From a virus: 41,586 bases of DNA. The notes under the pieces are model-generated. The model was not told the DNA's origin, ran no database searches, and worked only from the letters and a program-made list of their open reading frames with translations. Within the stretch, counting starts at the first letter, position 1. Each line of letters starts with the position of its first letter. Location of the stretch: the IMG/VR virus record IMGVR_UViG_3300036820_000432, positions 1 to 41,586 of that record; one strand, 5' to 3'. Shown piece by piece: positions 39,262 to 41,586 of this stretch. A program made the translations under genes and the position numbers.

Positions 39262-39521
39262 CGCAGCAGATCTCCGATTTCCTGCGGATTGCGGCTGACC
39301 ATTTCGGCGAAGGGACTGATTCCGGCGAGCGCTTTCGCGTCGAGGCCGGGTGCGTGCTCGAGCAGGGCCTTGGCGATTTTGTAGGCCCGGCGTTCGCCGC
39401 CGCTCGCGCCCGAATGCCGCCCGCGCAGCAACAAGTTGATGAAGTGCTCGAGGCACGGATTGGCGAATTGCGGCGCCGGCGCGTCAAGTTCGACGTCGAT
39501 CGTTTCTTCAATGCGGCTCAT
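39258..39521 (-). CDS. First gene of the early leftward block, unknown
   Basis: The ATG at 39521 (MSRIEETIDVELDAP) has AAAAGGGG about six bases upstream and gives 87 residues. Helical segments (LEHFINLLLRGRHSG and RRAYKIAKALLEHA) are followed by AEMVSRNPQEIGDLL. It starts the long minus-strand chain and overlaps the zinc-finger gene by ATGA. It could be a regulator or a small accessory protein. The 14-bp palindrome (copy 7) lies 28 bases upstream of its start. Confidence 0.55.
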   Translation of the reverse strand: MSRIEETIDVELDAPAPQFANPCLEHFINLLLRGRHSGASGGERRAYKIAKALLEHAPGLDAKALAGISPFAEMVSRNPQEIGDLLR

Positions 39522-39548
39522 CGTTTCCCCTTTTGGTGGTTTCGTGTC

Positions 39549-39562
39549 ATTCCGCGCGAAAT
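39549..39562. promoter_or_regulatory. 14-bp palindrome, copy 7
   Basis: ATTCCGCGCGAAAT, with one asymmetric position, lies 28 bases upstream of the first gene of the early block, so it is well placed for an operator. Confidence 0.55.
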
Positions 39563-39653
39563 AAAAGGGCGGCCGGCCGCGGCGGTCCTGGTACCGCGGC
39601 GCGGTCGCCCCGGTGTCCGCCGCGCGACGAGCGCCGCGGACCGTCATCGATTA

Positions 39654-39769
39654 AGGCTCGTGGCCACAGACTGCAGGTTGAAGGAAGCAGGCGCCCTTGG
39701 GGCTTCACGGCGCGCCGCGCGGGCATGCCGGCCTGTCTGCCGCACCCGCAGCCCGCGGCCGCGAGCCTC
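39654..39769. repeat. Imperfect inverted repeat, MITE-like or structured RNA
   Basis: GGCTCGTGGCCACAGACTGC at 39655-39674 matches the reverse complement of 39749-39768 (GCAGCCCGCGGCCGCGAGCC) with a few transitions. The arms are 20-25 bases and the span is 116 bases. There are no matching copies elsewhere in the window. Confidence 0.4.
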
Positions 39770-39908
39770 AAGTGAGGGTGAGGGGGAAGGGTGACGATAC
39801 CCCAATCGATCGTTCGTAAAGCATCGCGCTTCAATGGGGCCGCCCCGAGCCCGCGGAAGCCTCGACTGCCTGGTTCGGCGCCGTCGACCGCAGAGCCGCG
39901 CCGGCCCG

Positions 39909-40856
39909 CTAAAACAATTCGAGTTGCCGCCGGTCGCGCGCCACGGGCGGCGGCGCGATCAATTGCTTCGCGCCGCGCGCCGGCAGGTGCCGTTGGTCGA
40001 TGTAGCGCGCGGTGACTTGCTCCGTCGAGTGGCCGAGTTGTCGTTGCGCCTCGCGGCGATCGCTGGCCTTCTCGATGCACGTGGCGGTCGTTTTGCGCAG
40101 GCAGTGAAACAGCCGCTTCGAATCGATCGGCAATCCGGCCCGCAGCAAAATGCGTTTGTAGTGGCGCGTGAGCGTCGGCCAGCCCTGCTGCTGCTGATCG
40201 TAGGGCCAGGGAAACATCAGCTCGCGCTCGGGGAGCCAGATCGCCTCGATCGCCGCGACCGTCTCCGGATGCAGATGCAGCACCTGCCCCTTGCGCTGCT
40301 TTTGCGTGCGGCATTTGAGCGTCAGAAGGCCGCGATCGAGATCGACGAACTCGCGCCGCAATTGCATCACCGCGCCGATCCGGGCGCCCGTCGAATAGAT
40401 CGTGGCCGGCAGCGCCTGCCAAAATCGAGCGGCCGGCAGGCCGCCGATCGAGCCGCGTTCTTGCGCGGCCGAGGCGAAGATGCGGGCGAGCTCGTCGGGG
40501 AACCAGGCCAGTGGGTCGTCGACGAACTCTTCCTCGAATTCGAAAAAGAGTTGTTCGGCCAGGAAGCCGCGGCGATGCGCAAAGTTCGCCAGCGCGCGAA
40601 GGTTGCGCAAGTCCTTGTTGAGCGTGGTCGCCTCGACGTAGCGCGGCGAGGCCTTGTCGCTGCGCCAAGCGCGGAAGCCGTCGATCAGACCGAGCGTGAA
40701 GTCGTCGAGGTCGACAGGCCGCTCGAAGAACTCTTGGAGCCGATCGAGCGTGAGCCGCATTTGTTGGCGGTGGGCTCGGCTCTTGCGGGCCAGTTTGGCC
40801 GGCGCGTAGTGCAGGTCGAAAAGCTGGTGAACGGTGACGCGCGTGCTGCAGATCAT
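39909..40856 (-). CDS. Tyrosine recombinase (integrase)
   Basis: This 315-residue protein has the tyrosine recombinase catalytic set: Arg159 in STGARIGAVMQL, Lys near 186-189 (CRTQKQRKG), His251 and Arg254 in FHCLRKT, His276 in LGHSTEQ and Tyr285 in ARYIDQRH. The N-terminal core-binding region is helical (KLARKSRAHRQQMRLTLD). It integrates and excises phage DNA at att sites. It stands at the end of the genome with a divergent region beyond, as in many temperate phages. No att site could be identified in the window. Confidence 0.85.
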   Translation of the reverse strand: MICSTRVTVHQLFDLHYAPAKLARKSRAHRQQMRLTLDRLQEFFERPVDLDDFTLGLIDGFRAWRSDKASPRYVEATTLNKDLRNLRALANFAHRRGFLAEQLFFEFEEEFVDDPLAWFPDELARIFASAAQERGSIGGLPAARFWQALPATIYSTGARIGAVMQLRREFVDLDRGLLTLKCRTQKQRKGQVLHLHPETVAAIEAIWLPERELMFPWPYDQQQQGWPTLTRHYKRILLRAGLPIDSKRLFHCLRKTTATCIEKASDRREAQRQLGHSTEQVTARYIDQRHLPARGAKQLIAPPPVARDRRQLELF

Positions 40857-41503
40857 GGCTGATACCCCTCATGGCGCTAGGGGGCGCGCTGAGTCGTTCC
40901 GTCGTCAATCCGTTGCGGCGCAGCGCGCCCCGATGACGATCGTCCGTGCGTATCGAAAAAGGCGCCTTCGCCGGCGCCGCGAAAACCCAAGCCATGGCCC
41001 AGCCGCGTCCTTACTCCGGCGCTTTGTTCCACACTAATTGGGGGCCGCGCTCGACGCCAGCCGGGGCGCGTGCTCGCTCGGAGAAGCCAAGCACGCGCCC
41101 ATGCACCGGCGCGGCGATTTTCCAACCAGAGGAAAACACGCCGGAAAAAAATCGGGTTGCCAACGGCCGCAGCCGACCGCCGAGGCGGTGAACCTTGTGA
41201 GGGTTAAGCGGCAGCAGCCAGATCAAAACACCAGAGCCAAGGTGAGTCGATCCTTTGCAGCCGTCGGCAACCCGAGGGGTTGCTTTAGAGTCGCGCGGCC
41301 GGCCAAGCGGGCCAGCCAGAATCGGTTCACCGCCAACTTCTTTTTCGCGGCGAAGGCTTTGCAAACCTCCGGGCTCCGCGAACCACTGGGAGCAAAAGCT
41401 AACGCGCGGGCCACATCGCGTCAAGAAGATTGCGAGAAAGTTGTCGCGACAGCTCCGATCACCGCGCTGGCAATTATTTGCGCGGCGCGGTACTATTCCC
41501 AGC
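40857..41503. other. Gene-poor 647-base region beyond the integrase
   Basis: No ORF here looks real; a 164-codon minus frame at 41011-41505 has an unconvincing composition. A 10-bp inverted repeat TCGGGTTGCC at 41152-41161 and GGCAACCCGA at 41266-41275 is present. The right arm also forms a 7-bp hairpin (41267-41283). These might be integrase arm sites or a noncoding RNA or operator region, but that is not shown. Confidence 0.45.
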
Positions 41504-41586
41504 ATGGAATCGACCGTCTCCGAGGCCGCGAAAATCTTGGGCGTCAGCGCGCGATGGGTGAGCGTGCTTTGCGCCGCGCACGCGAT
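41504..41586 (+). CDS. Partial helix-turn-helix protein (truncated by window end)
   Basis: The plus-strand ATG at 41504 opens MESTVSEAAKILGVSARWVS, a classic helix-turn-helix of excisionase or MerR type. The frame runs to the window end (27 codons visible). It is divergent from the integrase gene. TACTAT lies at 41491-41496, eight bases before the ATG, so the gene may be leaderless. It could be an excisionase-like factor, a lysogeny regulator or a host gene. Confidence 0.5.
   Translation, partial: MESTVSEAAKILGVSARWVSVLCAAHA

Larger units (their letters stand above)
39522..39908. other. Gene-free region between integrase and early block
   Basis: This 387-base stretch holds palindrome copy 7 (39549-39562), an imperfect inverted repeat (39654-39769) and a family A pyrimidine/purine tract (GTGAGGGTGAGGGGGAAGGG, 39774-39793). 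No ORF looks real. The early leftward promoter is expected here, but no convincing -35/-10 pair was found. Confidence 0.6.

Noticed and set aside
39547-40995. A 482-codon minus ORF overlapping the integrase in another frame
   Set aside because: The integrase frame has all catalytic residues. The longer frame is Arg/Ala-rich with no recognisable pattern.
40857-41503. tRNA gene as integrase target
   Set aside because: I searched for T-loop and anticodon-arm patterns next to the integrase and found no cloverleaf. The att site remains unidentified.
41011-41505. A 164-codon minus ORF beyond the integrase
   Set aside because: Composition is unconvincing, it has no Shine-Dalgarno sequence and it overlaps the start of a plausible plus-strand helix-turn-helix gene.
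1-41586. CRISPR arrays
   Set aside because: The many repeats have neither constant spacing nor unique spacers of equal length. They lie in gene junctions and coding regions.

Overview
The window is almost certainly a tailed-phage genome (prophage or phage contig), GC-rich, with nearly every gene on the minus strand. Transcription runs from about 39.5 kb down to position 164. A tyrosine integrase sits at the right (39909-40856). The last 83 bases hold the start of a divergent helix-turn-helix gene on the plus strand. The host is most likely a planctomycete. The grounds are inference: planctomycete-style CxxCH cytochrome modules, a papain-like protease, very high GC and dense families of short repeats. 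No 16S or other taxonomic marker is present.

Layout, in transcription order from the right. (1) Integrase and a gene-poor flank. (2) An early block, 39.5-31.2 kb, of small genes chained by ATGA/GTGA overlaps: zinc-finger protein, CsrA-like protein, a replication-initiator-like protein with a candidate origin inside its gene, an 825-residue ParB-like protein and several unknowns. (3) A middle block, 31.0-24.0 kb: two helix-turn-helix/zinc-ribbon proteins, GNAT acetyltransferase, small hydrophobic proteins, a canonical CsrA, a papain-like (C1) protease, three exported proteins of which two carry CxxCH haem motifs, and a holin-like membrane protein. (4) A head block, 24.0-15.0 kb, in lambda order: terminase small and large subunits, portal, S49 protease with nested scaffold, decoration protein, major capsid protein. 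(5) A tail block, 14.9-0.16 kb: connector candidates, probable tail tube protein, four glycine/alanine/serine-rich surface-type proteins, tail assembly chaperone with a probable -1 frameshift, tape measure, hub-like protein and a cysteine-rich terminal fibre-like protein.

On top of the genes lie several repeat families. Family A is a purine arm, a GACGCGCAAGCGTC-like centre and a pyrimidine arm, and fills many gene junctions. Family B is a roughly 50-base palindromic element built from GGGGACAGTCCCC and GCAAAAGGGG. Family C is an ATTCGTG/ATCCGTG tandem. Families A and B also lie in frame inside coding sequences. A separate 14-bp palindrome, ATTTCGCGCGAAAT and close variants, occurs seven times and resembles a parS site in shape. 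Since the phage carries a ParB-like protein, this pairing is one of the best leads. The others are the phage-borne cytochrome-like proteins, the origin-like structure at 36.47-36.66 kb and the A9 frameshift site.
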